Shown one piece after another: positions 23,211 through 34,442 of a stretch of 38,303 nt of DNA (the first letter of the stretch is position 1; the number at the start of each line of letters is the position of its first letter). Origin of the DNA: Gammaproteobacteria bacterium (GTDB lineage Bacteria; Pseudomonadota; Gammaproteobacteria; Thiohalospirales; Thiohalospiraceae); contig WFNS01000238.1 of NCBI GenBank assembly GCA_015488495.1, positions 1 to 38,303 of the forward strand, given 5' to 3'. Below the pieces are notes generated by a model. The model was not told where the DNA came from. It searched no databases and worked only from the letters and a program-made list of their open reading frames with translations. The translations under genes and the position numbers were made by a program.

Positions 23211-24236
23211 ATGCTTGACGCGTTACTGACATTGCTGATCGTGTTGCTCAAGATCGTGGCGCTGCTCGTCCCCTTGATGGTGGCGGTGGCCTACCTGACT
23301 TTCGCGGAGCGCAAGATCATCGGCTTCATCCAGGTGCGCAGGGGACCTCTGCATGTCGGCCCCCGCGGATGGCTCCAGCCCATTGCCGACGCCGTCAAGC
23401 TCATCTTCAAGGAGATCGTCATCCCCGCCGGCGCCAATCGGTTTCTGTTTCTGCTGGCGCCGCTGCTGGCGATGGGGCCCTCCATCGCCGCATGGGCGGT
23501 CGTCCCGCTGGGTGAAAATCTCTATGTGACCGATATCGATGCCAGCCTGCTCTACGTGCTGGCGCTCACCTCGCTGAGTGTCTACGGCATCATCATCGCC
23601 GGCTGGTCCTCCAACTCCAAGTACGCCTTTCTGGGTGCGTTGCGCTCCGCCGCCCAGGTGGTCTCCTATGAGATCGCAATGGGGTTTGCCCTGGTCGGTG
23701 TTCTCCTTGCAGCTGGCAGTCTGAACCTGCGGGAGATCGTGCTGGCCCAGCAGGGCAGCCTGCTTCACTGGTTCTGGATTCCGTTGCTACCCCTGTTCGT
23801 GGTCTATTTCATCGCGGGTCTGGCGGAGACCAACCGCGCCCCCTTCGATCTGGCGGAGGGCGAGTCCGAAATCGTGGCGGGATTCCACGTGGAGTATTCG
23901 GGAATGAGCTTCGGCGTCTTCTTCCTCGCCGAATACGCCAACATGATCCTGATCTCCATGCTGACCTCGCTCATGTTCCTCGGCGGATGGCTCTCGCCCT
24001 TCCAGGGAATCCCGTTGCTGGAGAGCCTGTTTGGATGGGTTCCAGGGATCGTCTGGTTGCTGCTGAAGACCTCGTTCTTCCTGCTGCTGTTCCTGTGGGT
24101 GCGGGCCACCTTCCCCCGTTATCGTTATGACCAGTTGATGCGGCTGGGGTGGAAGATACTCATACCGATTACCATCGCCTGGTTGCTGGTTGTAGGCGCT
24201 GCGGTAGCCGGGGGCCTGGGGCCCTGGTTTGACTGA
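23211..24236 (+). CDS. nuoH: NADH-quinone oxidoreductase subunit H
   Basis: [59 protein letters not shown]. Confidence 0.98.
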   Translation: MLDALLTLLIVLLKIVALLVPLMVAVAYLTFAERKIIGFIQVRRGPLHVGPRGWLQPIADAVKLIFKEIVIPAGANRFLFLLAPLLAMGPSIAAWAVVPLGENLYVTDIDASLLYVLALTSLSVYGIIIAGWSSNSKYAFLGALRSAAQVVSYEIAMGFALVGVLLAAGSLNLREIVLAQQGSLLHWFWIPLLPLFVVYFIAGLAETNRAPFDLAEGESEIVAGFHVEYSGMSFGVFFLAEYANMILISMLTSLMFLGGWLSPFQGIPLLESLFGWVPGIVWLLLKTSFFLLLFLWVRATFPRYRYDQLMRLGWKILIPITIAWLLVVGAAVAGGLGPWFD

Positions 24237-24256
24237 GCAGGAGTGAGGAATTTGGG

Positions 24257-24748
24257 ATGAATGCATTGAGCCGTTTTTTCAAGAGCCTGTTCCTGCTGGA
24301 ACTGTTGAAGGGGTTGCGGCTGACCGGGCGTTACCTGCTGGACCGCAAGGTGACCATCATTTATCCGGAGGAGAAGACGCCCCAGTCCCCCCGTTTTCGC
24401 GGGTTGCACGCCCAGCGCCGCTATCCCAACGGAGAGGAGCGCTGTATCGCCTGCAAACTCTGCGAGGCGATCTGCCCGGCCATGGCGATTACCATCGAAG
24501 CCGGGCCGCGGGAGGACGATGGCAGTCGGCGCACCACCCGTTATGAGATCGATTTGACCAAGTGCATCTTTTGCGGCTTTTGCGAGGAGTCCTGCCCCGT
24601 GGATGCCATCGTGGAGACCCGGGTGTTCGAATATTTTGGTGAGAAGCGCAGTGACCTGGTCAAGAGCAAGCAGGATCTGCTCGCGGTCGGGGAGCAGCAC
24701 GAGGCACAGATCGCGGCGGATCGCGCGCAGGATGCCCCTTATCGTTGA
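24257..24748 (+). CDS. nuoI: NADH-quinone oxidoreductase subunit I
   Basis: Two 4Fe-4S motifs: [16 protein letters not shown] and [16 protein letters not shown]. Confidence 0.98.
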   Translation: MNALSRFFKSLFLLELLKGLRLTGRYLLDRKVTIIYPEEKTPQSPRFRGLHAQRRYPNGEERCIACKLCEAICPAMAITIEAGPREDDGSRRTTRYEIDLTKCIFCGFCEESCPVDAIVETRVFEYFGEKRSDLVKSKQDLLAVGEQHEAQIAADRAQDAPYR

Positions 24749-24768
24749 CGGAAGGGTTGGATGATTCA

Positions 24769-25398
24769 ATGAGTTTCGAGCAGTTCGTCTTCTATGTGTT
24801 CGCTGCAGCCATGCTGGGCTCCGCCCTGATGGTGATCACCCTGCGCAATCCGGTGCATGCTGCGCTCTCCCTCGTGCTGACATTCTTTTCCGGTGCAGCC
24901 CTCTGGTTGTTGCTGGAGGCGGAATTCCTGGCCATCACCCTGGTGCTCGTCTATGTGGGCGCGGTAATGGTGCTGTTCCTCTTCGTGGTGATGATGCTCG
25001 ACATCAACCTGGCGAAGATGCAGGAAGGCTTCGTCAAGCTACTGCCGCTGGGCGTACTCCTGGCGCTGCTAGTTGTTGGCATGATGGTCTACGTGGTGGG
25101 GCCGGGCAATTTTGGTCTGGAGAGATTTGCCGATCCGGCTCCCCACGGGGCGGACTACAGCAACACCAGGGAGCTGGGACGGATACTCTATACCGTCTAT
25201 GTCTATCCTTTCGAAATCGCCGCCGCGATTCTGCTGGTGGCCATCATTGCGGCCATCTCGCTGGCACTGCGTAAACGGCCGATGACCAAACACCAGGATC
25301 CGGACCTGCAGATCGCGGTGCGCAAGGAGGACCGGCTGCGCATCGTTGAGATGGAGGCAGAAACGCGGCCTGCCAAAGAGGGGAAGGGTGAGGGATGA
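24769..25398 (+). CDS. nuoJ: NADH-quinone oxidoreductase subunit J
   Basis: [51 protein letters not shown]; start trimmed from 24745. Confidence 0.96.
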   Translation: MSFEQFVFYVFAAAMLGSALMVITLRNPVHAALSLVLTFFSGAALWLLLEAEFLAITLVLVYVGAVMVLFLFVVMMLDINLAKMQEGFVKLLPLGVLLALLVVGMMVYVVGPGNFGLERFADPAPHGADYSNTRELGRILYTVYVYPFEIAAAILLVAIIAAISLALRKRPMTKHQDPDLQIAVRKEDRLRIVEMEAETRPAKEGKGEG

Positions 25399-25700
25399 TT
25401 GCACTGTCTGATTATCTGATTCTTGGGGCCATCCTGTTCGGCATCAGCGTCGCCGGGATCTTTCTCAATCGAAAGAACCTCATCATCCTGCTGATGGCCA
25501 TCGAACTGATGCTGCTGGCGGTCAACATCAACTTCATCGCCTTTTCTCACTATCTCGGCGATATGGCTGGTCAGGTGTTCGTCTTCTTCATATTGACGGT
25601 GGCCGCTGCGGAAGCGGCTATCGGGCTGGCCATTCTGGTGGTGCTGTTCCGCAACAGGCACACCATCAACGTGGATGACCTGGATTCGCTCAAGGGATAG
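25395..25700 (+). CDS. nuoK: NADH-quinone oxidoreductase subunit K
   Basis: 101 aa; [38 protein letters not shown]. Confidence 0.97.
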   Translation: MIALSDYLILGAILFGISVAGIFLNRKNLIILLMAIELMLLAVNINFIAFSHYLGDMAGQVFVFFILTVAAAEAAIGLAILVVLFRNRHTINVDDLDSLKG

Positions 25701-25718
25701 CATCGGGGCTCAACGATT

Positions 25719-27668
25719 ATGCAAAATGTCTATCTCACCATCGTCCTGGCTCCGCTGTTCGGGGCCATCATTGCGGGGCTGTTCGGGCACTTCATCAGCC
25801 GGCGGGCCGCACACACGGTAACTATCGCCGGTGTGGCCGTCTCGGCCATCTTTTCCCTCTATGTGTTCAAACACATCGTTCTCGATGGAGCCGAGCCCTA
25901 TAACGGTACCGTCTATACCTGGATGGTCAGCGACGGAATCCGTTTCGAGGTGGGATTCCTGATAGATTCCCTGAGCGCCATGATGATGGCGGTGGTGACT
26001 TTCGTCTCCCTGATGGTGCATATCTATACCATCGGCTACATGCACGACGATCCGGGATACAAGCGCTTCTTCAGCTATATCTCGCTGTTCACCTTCTCCA
26101 TGCTGATGTTGGTGATGTCCAACAACTTCATGCAGCTCTTCTTTGGTTGGGAGGCGGTCGGTCTGGTCTCCTATCTCTTGATCGGTTTCTGGTACAAGCG
26201 GCCTACCGCGATCTTCGCCAACCTCAAGGCGTTTCTCGTCAACCGGGTGGGTGACTTTGGTTTTCTGCTGGGAATCGCCGCGGTGCTGATGTATTTCAAC
26301 AGCCTGGATTATGCCGACGTGTTTGCCGCCGCGCCGATGATGGCCGACATGACCATTGAGGTGATTCCGGGCATCGAATGGTCGCTGATGACGGTGATCT
26401 GCATCCTGCTGTTCATTGGGGCCATGGGCAAGTCGGCGCAGGTGCCGTTGCATGTGTGGCTGCCCGATTCCATGGAGGGCCCGACACCCATCTCGGCACT
26501 GATCCATGCCGCTACCATGGTCACCGCCGGTATCTTCATGGTGGCGCGCATGTCGCCGTTGTATGAGCTCTCCACCACTGCCCTCGGCGTGGTGCTGGTG
26601 ATCGGCGCCATCACTGCCCTGTTCATGGGGATCCTGGGAATCATCCAGAACGACATCAAGCGGGTGGTGGCCTATTCCACGCTGTCGCAGCTTGGATACA
26701 TGACCGTGGCCCTGGGGGCCTCCGCCTACGCGGCCGGGGTATTCCACCTGATGACCCACGCCTTCTTCAAGGCGCTGCTGTTCCTGGCGGCCGGGTCGGT
26801 GATCATCGGCATGCATCACGAGCAGGACATCCGCAAGATGGGCGGCATCAAGAAATACATGCCCATTACCTACTGGACCATGCTGATCGGGTCGTTGGCC
26901 CTGATCGGGTTCCCCGGTTTTGCGGGCTTCTTCTCCAAGGACGCCATCATAGAGGCGGTGCATCTTTCTCACACGCCGGGAGCCGGCTTCGCCTATTTCG
27001 CCGTGCTCATCGGGGTGTTCATCACCGCGTTTTACAGCTTCCGGATGTTCTTCCTGGTATTCCATGGCGAGGAGCGGATGGATGCCCATACCCGGGAGCA
27101 CCTGCATGAGTCTCCATGGGTGGTGACTGGTCCCCTGATCGCGCTGGCGGTTCCGTCCGTTTTTGCCGGAGCCATATTCATCGGCCCGATGCTGTTCGGC
27201 GATTTCTTCGAGGGCGCGATCTTCGTGAGCCCGGAGCGGGATGTGTTGGGCCACCTGGGTGAGCACTTCCACGGCTGGTTCAGCTTCGTATTGCACGGTT
27301 TGACCGGTCCGGCGTTCTATCTTGCCGCCGCGGGGGTGGGTTCTGCCTGGTACCTCTATCTGAAACGGCCCGATATTCCCGCCGTGATCAAAGAACGCTC
27401 CGGTGTGCTCTATACCATACTGGAGCACAAATATGGCTTTGATGATTTCAACGAAAAGGTGATCGCGGCCGGGAGCCGAGGGCTGGGCAGGCTGCTGTGG
27501 CAGGTGGGTGATGTCAAGCTGATCGACGGGTTCATCGTCAACGGTGCAGCCAGGAGCGTGGGCTGGTTTTCCGGAGTAATCAGATATCTTCAGACCGGGT
27601 TCTTGTACCACTATGCCTTTGCCATGTTCCTGGGGCTCTTCGTTCTGATTGCGATCTTCGTGTTTTGA
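25719..27668 (+). CDS. nuoL: NADH-quinone oxidoreductase subunit L
   Basis: 649 aa; FFGWEAVGLVSYLLIGFWYKRP, WLPDSMEGPTPISALIHAATMVTAG. Confidence 0.98.
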   Translation: MQNVYLTIVLAPLFGAIIAGLFGHFISRRAAHTVTIAGVAVSAIFSLYVFKHIVLDGAEPYNGTVYTWMVSDGIRFEVGFLIDSLSAMMMAVVTFVSLMVHIYTIGYMHDDPGYKRFFSYISLFTFSMLMLVMSNNFMQLFFGWEAVGLVSYLLIGFWYKRPTAIFANLKAFLVNRVGDFGFLLGIAAVLMYFNSLDYADVFAAAPMMADMTIEVIPGIEWSLMTVICILLFIGAMGKSAQVPLHVWLPDSMEGPTPISALIHAATMVTAGIFMVARMSPLYELSTTALGVVLVIGAITALFMGILGIIQNDIKRVVAYSTLSQLGYMTVALGASAYAAGVFHLMTHAFFKALLFLAAGSVIIGMHHEQDIRKMGGIKKYMPITYWTMLIGSLALIGFPGFAGFFSKDAIIEAVHLSHTPGAGFAYFAVLIGVFITAFYSFRMFFLVFHGEERMDAHTREHLHESPWVVTGPLIALAVPSVFAGAIFIGPMLFGDFFEGAIFVSPERDVLGHLGEHFHGWFSFVLHGLTGPAFYLAAAGVGSAWYLYLKRPDIPAVIKERSGVLYTILEHKYGFDDFNEKVIAAGSRGLGRLLWQVGDVKLIDGFIVNGAARSVGWFSGVIRYLQTGFLYHYAFAMFLGLFVLIAIFVF

Positions 27669-27696
27669 CTGGAATAACGATTAAAGGTGGGAATGC

Positions 27697-29214
27697 ATGT
27701 CCTCTGAACTGCCACTCCTGAGTCTGGTTGTCTGGACCCCGATTATCGGTGGCCTGCTGGTGTTGGCCATAGGCAGTGGCAAGCACGTGCTCGAGGCCCG
27801 GGTGGTGTCGCTGCTGGTGGCGTTGTTGACCTTCGCCATCTCCATTCCGCTCTATGTCCAGTTCGACCCCACTTCGTTCCAGATGCAGTTCGTGGAGCTG
27901 CACCCCTGGATTGAGCGATTCAACATCCATTACCACCTGGGTGTCGATGGCATCTCGATGCCGCTGATCCTCCTCACCACCTTTACTACGGTGCTGGTGG
28001 TGCTGGCCGGGTGGGAGGTGATCCAGTACAAGCCGGCGCAGTACATGGCTGCCTTCCTCATCATGGAGGGTTTGATGAACGGCGTATTCGCGGCGCTGGA
28101 TGCGATGCTGTTCTATGTATTCTGGGAGGCGCTACTGATCCCGATGTTCGTGGTGATCGGTATCTGGGGCGGACCGCGACGGGTCTACGCCACCATCAAG
28201 TTCTTCCTCTACACCTTCCTCGGTTCGGTGTTCATGCTGGTCTCCCTGATCTACATGTATTTCCAGGCAGACAGCTTCGCCATACTGGATTTCCATACCC
28301 TGAAGTTGGGTCTGACCGCGCAGATCCTGATCTTTATCGCCTTTCTGCTGGCGTTCGCGGTCAAGGTGCCGATGTGGCCGGTTCACACCTGGCTACCGGA
28401 TGCCCACGTGGAGGCACCAACCGGTGGCTCGGTGATCCTGGCGGCCATCATGCTCAAGCTGGGGGCCTACGGTTTTCTGCGCTTCAGTCTTCCGATCACC
28501 CCGGATGCCAGCCGCGAGCTGGACTGGCTGATGATCGCCCTCTCCCTGATCGCCGTGGTCTATATCGGCTTCGTGGCGCTGGTGCAGAAAGATATGAAGA
28601 AACTGGTGGCCTACTCCTCCATCTCTCACATGGGCTTCGTGACCCTGGGTTTCTTCATCGCCTTCACCATCTTCGAGAATACCGGAAGCTGGAAGGGGGC
28701 GGCTATGGGCATCGAAGGAGGGATCGTGCAGATGATCTCGCACGGCTTTATCTCCGGAGCGATGTTCCTCTCCATCGGCGTGCTTTATGATCGGGTGCAC
28801 AGCCGGGAGATAGCGGCCTACGGTGGGGTGACCAATACCATGCCGACCTTTGCCGCGTTTGCGGTGTTGTTCGCCATGGCCAACGCCGGCCTGCCGGGTA
28901 CGTCGGGGTTCGTGGGCGAGTTCATGGTGATTCTCAGCGCCTTCAAGGCCAATTTCTGGTTTGCATTCTTTGCCGCGTTGACCCTGATCATCGGTGCGGC
29001 CTATACCCTATGGATGGTGAAGCGGGTGTTCTTCGGCGAGGTGGCGAACGACAACGTTGCCAAGCTGAAAGACATCAACGCGAGAGAGTTCATCATTCTT
29101 GGAACGTTGGCGGTTGCGGTGCTGTTCTTTGGAATCTATCCGGCTCCGCTGCTGGACGTGATGGGGGTTTCCGTCCAGCATCTGCTCGAACATATTGCGC
29201 AATCTAAGCTGTAA
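27697..29214 (+). CDS. nuoM: NADH-quinone oxidoreductase subunit M
   Basis: 505 aa; [46 protein letters not shown]. Confidence 0.98.
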   Translation: MSSELPLLSLVVWTPIIGGLLVLAIGSGKHVLEARVVSLLVALLTFAISIPLYVQFDPTSFQMQFVELHPWIERFNIHYHLGVDGISMPLILLTTFTTVLVVLAGWEVIQYKPAQYMAAFLIMEGLMNGVFAALDAMLFYVFWEALLIPMFVVIGIWGGPRRVYATIKFFLYTFLGSVFMLVSLIYMYFQADSFAILDFHTLKLGLTAQILIFIAFLLAFAVKVPMWPVHTWLPDAHVEAPTGGSVILAAIMLKLGAYGFLRFSLPITPDASRELDWLMIALSLIAVVYIGFVALVQKDMKKLVAYSSISHMGFVTLGFFIAFTIFENTGSWKGAAMGIEGGIVQMISHGFISGAMFLSIGVLYDRVHSREIAAYGGVTNTMPTFAAFAVLFAMANAGLPGTSGFVGEFMVILSAFKANFWFAFFAALTLIIGAAYTLWMVKRVFFGEVANDNVAKLKDINAREFIILGTLAVAVLFFGIYPAPLLDVMGVSVQHLLEHIAQSKL

Positions 29215-29228
29215 CGGGTGTGCCTGCT

Positions 29229-30668
29229 ATGGATTTTGAGATACCGAATATGAGCGTAGCTCTTCCCGAACTGTTCGTCCTTGGCATGGCCTGCCTTATC
29301 CTGGTGATCGATCTGTTTCTCACCGAGAAGACGCGGATCGTCACCTATCTCCTGGCCCAGGCCACCCTGATAGGTGCCGCCATTGCCTCCATGGCGCATC
29401 AGTTTGGCGCTCCCGAGATAGCCTTCGATGGAAACTTCATCCGTGACGGGATGGGGGATACGCTGAAAGTGTTCATCTATCTTTCGGCATTCGTCGTGTT
29501 TCTCTATTCCCGCTCCTATCTGCAGGCGCGCAATCTGTTCAAGGGGGAGTTCTACGTGCTGGGGCTGTTCGGTGTCCTGGGCATGATGGTGATGGTTTCG
29601 GCACAGAGTCTCCTGACGCTCTATCTCGGCCTCGAGCTGCTCTCCCTTTCCCTATATGCGCTGGTGGCGATGAACAGGGATTCCACCTATGCGTCGGAAG
29701 CGGCGATGAAATATTTCGTCCTCGGCGCGCTGGCGTCGGGAATGCTGCTCTACGGCATGTCGATGATCTATGGAGTCACCGGCTCCCTGGTGTTGTCGGA
29801 GATCAGCGGGCAGGTGGCGACACTCGGTGCCGACGACATGGTGCTGGTGTTCGGGTTGGTGTTCACCATCGTCGGGATCGCATTCAAGCTGGGGGCGGTG
29901 CCGTTTCACATGTGGGTACCCGACGTGTACCAGGGTTCTCCCACGGCGGTGACCGTCTATATCGGTACCGCGCCGAAGATCGCGGCGTTCGCCATGGTGA
30001 TGCGGCTGCTGGTGGATGGTCTCGAGGGGCTGCATCCCCATTGGCAGGGGATGTTGGTCATCCTGGTCATCCTGTCACTGGCAATCGGTAATATCACCGC
30101 CATTGCGCAGACCAACATCAAGCGCATGCTGGCCTATTCCACCATCGCCCACGTGGGCTATCTGCTGCTGGGTGTGCTGAGCGGGACCGAAGCGGGGTAC
30201 GCCTCCTCCATGTTCTACACCATCGTCTATGCGCTGATGAGCCTGGGAGGCTTCGGTATGATCATGCTGCTGAGCCGGGCCGGCTTCGAGGCCGACAAGC
30301 TGGAGGATTTCAAGGGACTCAACGAGCGCAGCCCCTGGTTTGCATTCATGATGTTGATCCTGATGTTCTCCATGGCCGGCGTGCCGGTGTTTCTCGGCTT
30401 CTGGGCGAAGCTGTCCGTCCTTTCCGCTGTGGTCGATGCCGGCCTGGTCTGGCTGGCAGCCGTTGCCGTGGTATTCTCGATCATCGGCGCATTCTACTAT
30501 CTGCGGGTGGTCAAGCTGATGTATTTCGACAAGCCGGTGGATAATACGCCCATTGAGGGTGATATCGATGTGCGGGTGATGTTGAGCGCCAACAGCTTGG
30601 CCATTCTGGGGCTGGGGCTGTTCCCCGGTGGTCTGATGGGGCTCTGCACAAGAGCGATGGGCTTGTAA
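29229..30668 (+). CDS. nuoN: NADH-quinone oxidoreductase subunit N
   Basis: [35 protein letters not shown] at 29229, alternative GTG at 29220. Confidence 0.97.
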   Translation: MDFEIPNMSVALPELFVLGMACLILVIDLFLTEKTRIVTYLLAQATLIGAAIASMAHQFGAPEIAFDGNFIRDGMGDTLKVFIYLSAFVVFLYSRSYLQARNLFKGEFYVLGLFGVLGMMVMVSAQSLLTLYLGLELLSLSLYALVAMNRDSTYASEAAMKYFVLGALASGMLLYGMSMIYGVTGSLVLSEISGQVATLGADDMVLVFGLVFTIVGIAFKLGAVPFHMWVPDVYQGSPTAVTVYIGTAPKIAAFAMVMRLLVDGLEGLHPHWQGMLVILVILSLAIGNITAIAQTNIKRMLAYSTIAHVGYLLLGVLSGTEAGYASSMFYTIVYALMSLGGFGMIMLLSRAGFEADKLEDFKGLNERSPWFAFMMLILMFSMAGVPVFLGFWAKLSVLSAVVDAGLVWLAAVAVVFSIIGAFYYLRVVKLMYFDKPVDNTPIEGDIDVRVMLSANSLAILGLGLFPGGLMGLCTRAMGL

Positions 30669-30691
30669 ATCCGTCAACCGGAGCATGATAT

Positions 30692-30724
30692 GGAAAGGGC
30701 GGGGTTTCCCCGCCCTTTCCGTTT
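30692..30724 (+). terminator. Rho-independent terminator after the nuo operon
   Basis: Perfect 13-bp inverted repeat GGAAAGGGCGGGG-TTT-CCCCGCCCTTTCC, followed by GTTTG; short T-tail. Confidence 0.75.
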
Positions 30725-30743
30725 GAAAAATGATTGTTTCCGC

Positions 30744-30895
30744 GTAACTATTCAGCTCACCCCTGAAATCCGCCATTTCTGCGTTGAAAAATGGTCATTT
30801 ACACTCGTAAACTCACATTTTTCGCCTTGAACTGACCAATTTCAGGGGCGATCTGAACAGTTACCGGCCTGTTCCATACCATGCTGAATGGTTAC
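30744..30895. mobile_element. MITE-like element, putatively IS66-related, flanked by an 8-bp target-site duplication
   Basis: TIR GTAACTATTCAGC (30744-30756) versus GCTGAATGGTTAC (30883-30895), 12/13 match; direct repeats GTTTCCGC at 30736-30743 and 30896-30903; internal 26-bp inverted repeat 30744-30769 / 30839-30864 (23/26); no CDS. Confidence 0.7.
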
Positions 30896-30958
30896 GTTTC
30901 CGCTTGACCAGAATATGTTATCACCCGCCCTGCTGCGAGGACGGGTTCAGCGGCCAGG

Positions 30959-31876
30959 TTAAAGCATCTTGGTCACCCAGCTGAGCATGTTACTCTCCAG
31001 ATCTTCCCATCTTTTCAGTAGCTGCCCCTCGTATACACCGTCGCCATCGGAATCCCATTTGATCAGGGCGTGCTTGCCGTCGGGCTGAGCGACGATCTGG
31101 GTCTTGGTGTCGATGGCGCCAGTGATCAGCAGTTCTCCAGCAGTGGGATTGTCACCGCCCTTTCCCTGGAATTTCTTGGAGGTTTCCAGGGCAACACAAC
31201 CATCGATGGCCGAGCTGGTGAGTATCATGGTGCAATCCACCTCGTACGGTCCTTCCCCTTTGCGGCCGATATAGCTGTCGGCGCACCACATCTCGTTGAT
31301 CTTGGCCGATTTGGCTCCCTGTACGAGCTCCAGGTTTTTGGTGGTGCGCGCGGTTACCGTTCTCCTGGCCTGTTCGTCATAGCTGTTGTCAATGGTGACC
31401 TCGCCATTCATGGTCAGCGCATCGGCATTGTTACCGAAAACGAAGTCCTTGTAGCTGTAGTTGGCAACGTAGTTTTGCCCCTCTCTGCTGACAAGGTTCA
31501 CTTCGAGAGCGCCGGCGATAGGAACACCGCGGTAGCTGCAGTTCGAGATGGTGAGCTGAATGGTGTCCCCGGGTTGCTGTAGTTTACCCTTTGCGATAAC
31601 GCTCCCGTTCCCGCCAAAACCGGCCTTGCCGCAGGGAAGTGTCTGGTCGCCTCCCTGGACCTTGGAGGGTTCCACGACGCCCAGCGCAACCGAAGAGAAG
31701 CGCATGGCTCCCACACTTTCACTGGTGACATCGGGAACCTTGGCCTTGGTAATCGTTATGTGTCCACTTTTGGTCTGGAACAGTTCGCTGGCAGGTCCGC
31801 TCTTGTCCGCCAGACAACCCGACAGCGCCACAGGTAGCATGAGGATTACGGAGAATGAGTATTTGAAGTGATGCAT
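30959..31876 (-). CDS. putative lipoprotein of unknown function
   Basis: MHHFKYSFSVILMLPVALSGC lipobox; C-terminal DSDGDGVYEG motif; start trimmed from 31933. Confidence 0.75.
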   Translation of the reverse strand: MHHFKYSFSVILMLPVALSGCLADKSGPASELFQTKSGHITITKAKVPDVTSESVGAMRFSSVALGVVEPSKVQGGDQTLPCGKAGFGGNGSVIAKGKLQQPGDTIQLTISNCSYRGVPIAGALEVNLVSREGQNYVANYSYKDFVFGNNADALTMNGEVTIDNSYDEQARRTVTARTTKNLELVQGAKSAKINEMWCADSYIGRKGEGPYEVDCTMILTSSAIDGCVALETSKKFQGKGGDNPTAGELLITGAIDTKTQIVAQPDGKHALIKWDSDGDGVYEGQLLKRWEDLESNMLSWVTKML

Positions 31877-32156
31877 GGGTACGCTCCTTGTATACAGCTC
31901 CTGACACGAGGCAATTCGTCCGGAATTGCACACGTTACTTGTGTTTGGATTTTTAAGTATAGAAGAGAATTTCCCCAGTGCATAATGCGTGCTTGATTAT
32001 ATGCTAAGAGTTTAACTGTCTGATTTGTAAGCCAATCTATGGGGGTGAGGCAAGGGGGCAAATGGGGCGGTTAAAGTTTCCTCAGAAGGTGGTTTGGGTT
32101 GGCGAAGGGTACGAATCCATGAAACCTGACCGTCAAATGTGGTTTAATTATCCGCT

Positions 32157-33404
32157 ATGTTCAAGCCTCTGGAACTCTTTGTCGGTCTGCGGTATACCCG
32201 CGCCAAACGCCGCAACCATTTCATATCCTTCATCTCTCTCGTTTCCATGCTGGGGATTGCGCTGGGGGTGACCGCCCTGATCACCGTTCTCTCCGTGATG
32301 AATGGCTTTCAGAACGAGGTACGGGAGCGGATCCTGGGGATGGCCGCTCATGTCACCATCAGCGGCCTGGACGGGCGGCTGCGGGACTGGCCGGAGGTGC
32401 TGGAGCGGGTGTGGCCCGTTCCCCATGTGCTGGGTGCGGCCCCCTATATTCACGCCGAGGGGATGGTCTCCCTTGGAGAGCGCGTACATGGCACGATGGT
32501 GCGAGGACTTCTCCCTTCACTGGAGCCGCAAGTCTCTGTGGTAGGCGAGCGTATGGTGGCGGGTACGCTGGATGCGTTGCAGCCCGGCAGCTTCAATATC
32601 ATTCTCGGCAGCGAGCTGGCCAACAGCCTTGGCGTGGGGATCGGTGACAAGATTACCCTGATCACCCCCAGTGCCAACGTGAGTCCGGCGGGGATCCTGC
32701 CGCGCCTGAAGCGGTTTACCGTGGCGGGGGTGTTCGAGGTGGGAATGTTTCAGTACGACAGCGCGCTGGTGCTGATCCATCTCCGCGATGCTACCAAGCT
32801 CTATCGTTTTGATGAGGCGGTGAGCGGCGTGCGCCTGAAACTGGACGACATGTTCATCGCCCCACGGGTGGCTGACGAGATTTCGGGCATATTGGGCGAG
32901 TACTATTGGGTGAGCGACTGGACCCGCAGTCACACCAACTATTTCCGTGCCCTCAAGATCGAGAAGACCGCCATGTTCATCATTCTGCTGCTGATCGTCG
33001 CGGTGGCGGCATTCAACATCATCTCCACCCTGGTGATGGTGGTCACCGACAAGCAGGGGGATATCGCTATTCTGCGTACACTGGGTATCTCGCCAGCCAG
33101 TATCATGGGGATCTTCATCGTCCAGGGGGTGGTGATCGGCATGGTCGGCACGCTGTTGGGGATTGCCGGCGGTGTCTCCCTGGCCCTGAACATCGATACC
33201 ATCGTGCCGGCCATCGAAAGCACATTCGGTATCCAGTTCCTTCCCTCCAGCGTCTATTACATCAGCGAGTTACCGTCGGAGCTGCGCTGGAGCGAAGTGG
33301 TTACCATCGCTACCCTGGCGTTCGCACTGAGCATGCTTGCCACCATCTATCCGGCGTGGCGCGCTTCCCGTGTGCAACCGGCGGAGGCTTTGCGCTATGA
33401 GTAG
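32157..33404 (+). CDS. lolC: lipoprotein-releasing ABC transporter permease (LolC/LolE/LolF family)
   Basis: [64 protein letters not shown]-terminal FtsX-type permease helices; followed by lolD. Confidence 0.92.
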   Translation: MFKPLELFVGLRYTRAKRRNHFISFISLVSMLGIALGVTALITVLSVMNGFQNEVRERILGMAAHVTISGLDGRLRDWPEVLERVWPVPHVLGAAPYIHAEGMVSLGERVHGTMVRGLLPSLEPQVSVVGERMVAGTLDALQPGSFNIILGSELANSLGVGIGDKITLITPSANVSPAGILPRLKRFTVAGVFEVGMFQYDSALVLIHLRDATKLYRFDEAVSGVRLKLDDMFIAPRVADEISGILGEYYWVSDWTRSHTNYFRALKIEKTAMFIILLLIVAVAAFNIISTLVMVVTDKQGDIAILRTLGISPASIMGIFIVQGVVIGMVGTLLGIAGGVSLALNIDTIVPAIESTFGIQFLPSSVYYISELPSELRWSEVVTIATLAFALSMLATIYPAWRASRVQPAEALRYE

Positions 33405-34071
33405 CCCTGCACTGGAGTGCCGCCATCTCGGCAAGACCTTCCATGAGGGGGGGCTGACGGTGGAGGTGTTGCGTGAGGTGAATTTTGCCGTGCAGCAGGG
33501 GGAACGCGTGGCGATCATCGGAGCGTCGGGCTCGGGCAAGAGTACGCTGCTTCATCTTCTGGGCGGGCTGGACGTTCCCTCCAGCGGGGAGGTCTGGATC
33601 GACGGAGAGGAGATGACCCGTCTCAGCGATACCCGCCGCGGACGATTGCGTAACCGGGCCCTGGGTTTCGTCTATCAGTTTCATCATTTGCTGCCCGAGT
33701 TCAATGCCCTGGAGAATGTTGCCATGCCTCTGCTGATTCGTGGCCTGTCTGCAAAAGAGGCGGCGAAGAAGGCCACGGGGATGCTGGAACGGGTGGGCCT
33801 GGAGCGGCGCCTGCGGCATCGTCCCGGCGAGCTGTCGGGGGGCGAACGGCAGCGCGCGGCCGTGGCCCGTGCGCTGGTCACCGACCCGCGCTGTGTACTG
33901 GCAGACGAGCCCACCGGGAACCTGGACAGCCGTACCGCGGCCCATGTCTATGAGTTGATGGTGGAGCTGAACCGGGAGCTTGGAACCAGCTTCGTGGTGG
34001 TGACACACGACATGCAGCTGGCGCAGCGTATGGACCGCGTGCTCACCTTGCAGGACGGCAGGCTCGTCTGA
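33397..34071 (+). CDS. lolD: lipoprotein-releasing system ATP-binding protein LolD
   Basis: [59 protein letters not shown]; start trimmed from 33337. Confidence 0.95.
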   Translation: MSSPALECRHLGKTFHEGGLTVEVLREVNFAVQQGERVAIIGASGSGKSTLLHLLGGLDVPSSGEVWIDGEEMTRLSDTRRGRLRNRALGFVYQFHHLLPEFNALENVAMPLLIRGLSAKEAAKKATGMLERVGLERRLRHRPGELSGGERQRAAVARALVTDPRCVLADEPTGNLDSRTAAHVYELMVELNRELGTSFVVVTHDMQLAQRMDRVLTLQDGRLV

Positions 34072-34073
34072 CC

Positions 34074-34442
34074 GTGACTGCGCCCTGCACCTATCAACTG
34101 CATATCCATCTTCGTCAGACCGTGGAGATCCGGATCGGCGCGCTGGGTCTCCATCGCTTTCCCGCGGGGGACTACATCTATACCGGCAGCGCCAAGCGCA
34201 ATATCGAGGCGCGTGTCCGGCGCCACTGCCGGCGGGAGAAAAGGGTGCGCTGGCATATCGACTATCTGCTGCACCACCCTGCCGCCTCGGTGGTGAAAAC
34301 CACCCTTTCGTCATGGGCGGAGTGCCGGCTCAATCAATCCACCGCCGGAGAGATCCTGGTGCCGGGCTTCGGTGCCTCGGACTGCCGACAGGGGTGCGGT
34401 TCTCACCTCAAATACATCGCTGCGAGCAGCCGTTCGGGCTGA
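34074..34442 (+). CDS. DUF123 / GIY-YIG-like nuclease family protein
   Basis: GDYIYTGSAKRNIEARVRRHCRREKRVRWHIDYLL and late Cys residues typical of DUF123; GTG start immediately after lolD. Confidence 0.8.
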   Translation: MTAPCTYQLHIHLRQTVEIRIGALGLHRFPAGDYIYTGSAKRNIEARVRRHCRREKRVRWHIDYLLHHPAASVVKTTLSSWAECRLNQSTAGEILVPGFGASDCRQGCGSHLKYIAASSRSG

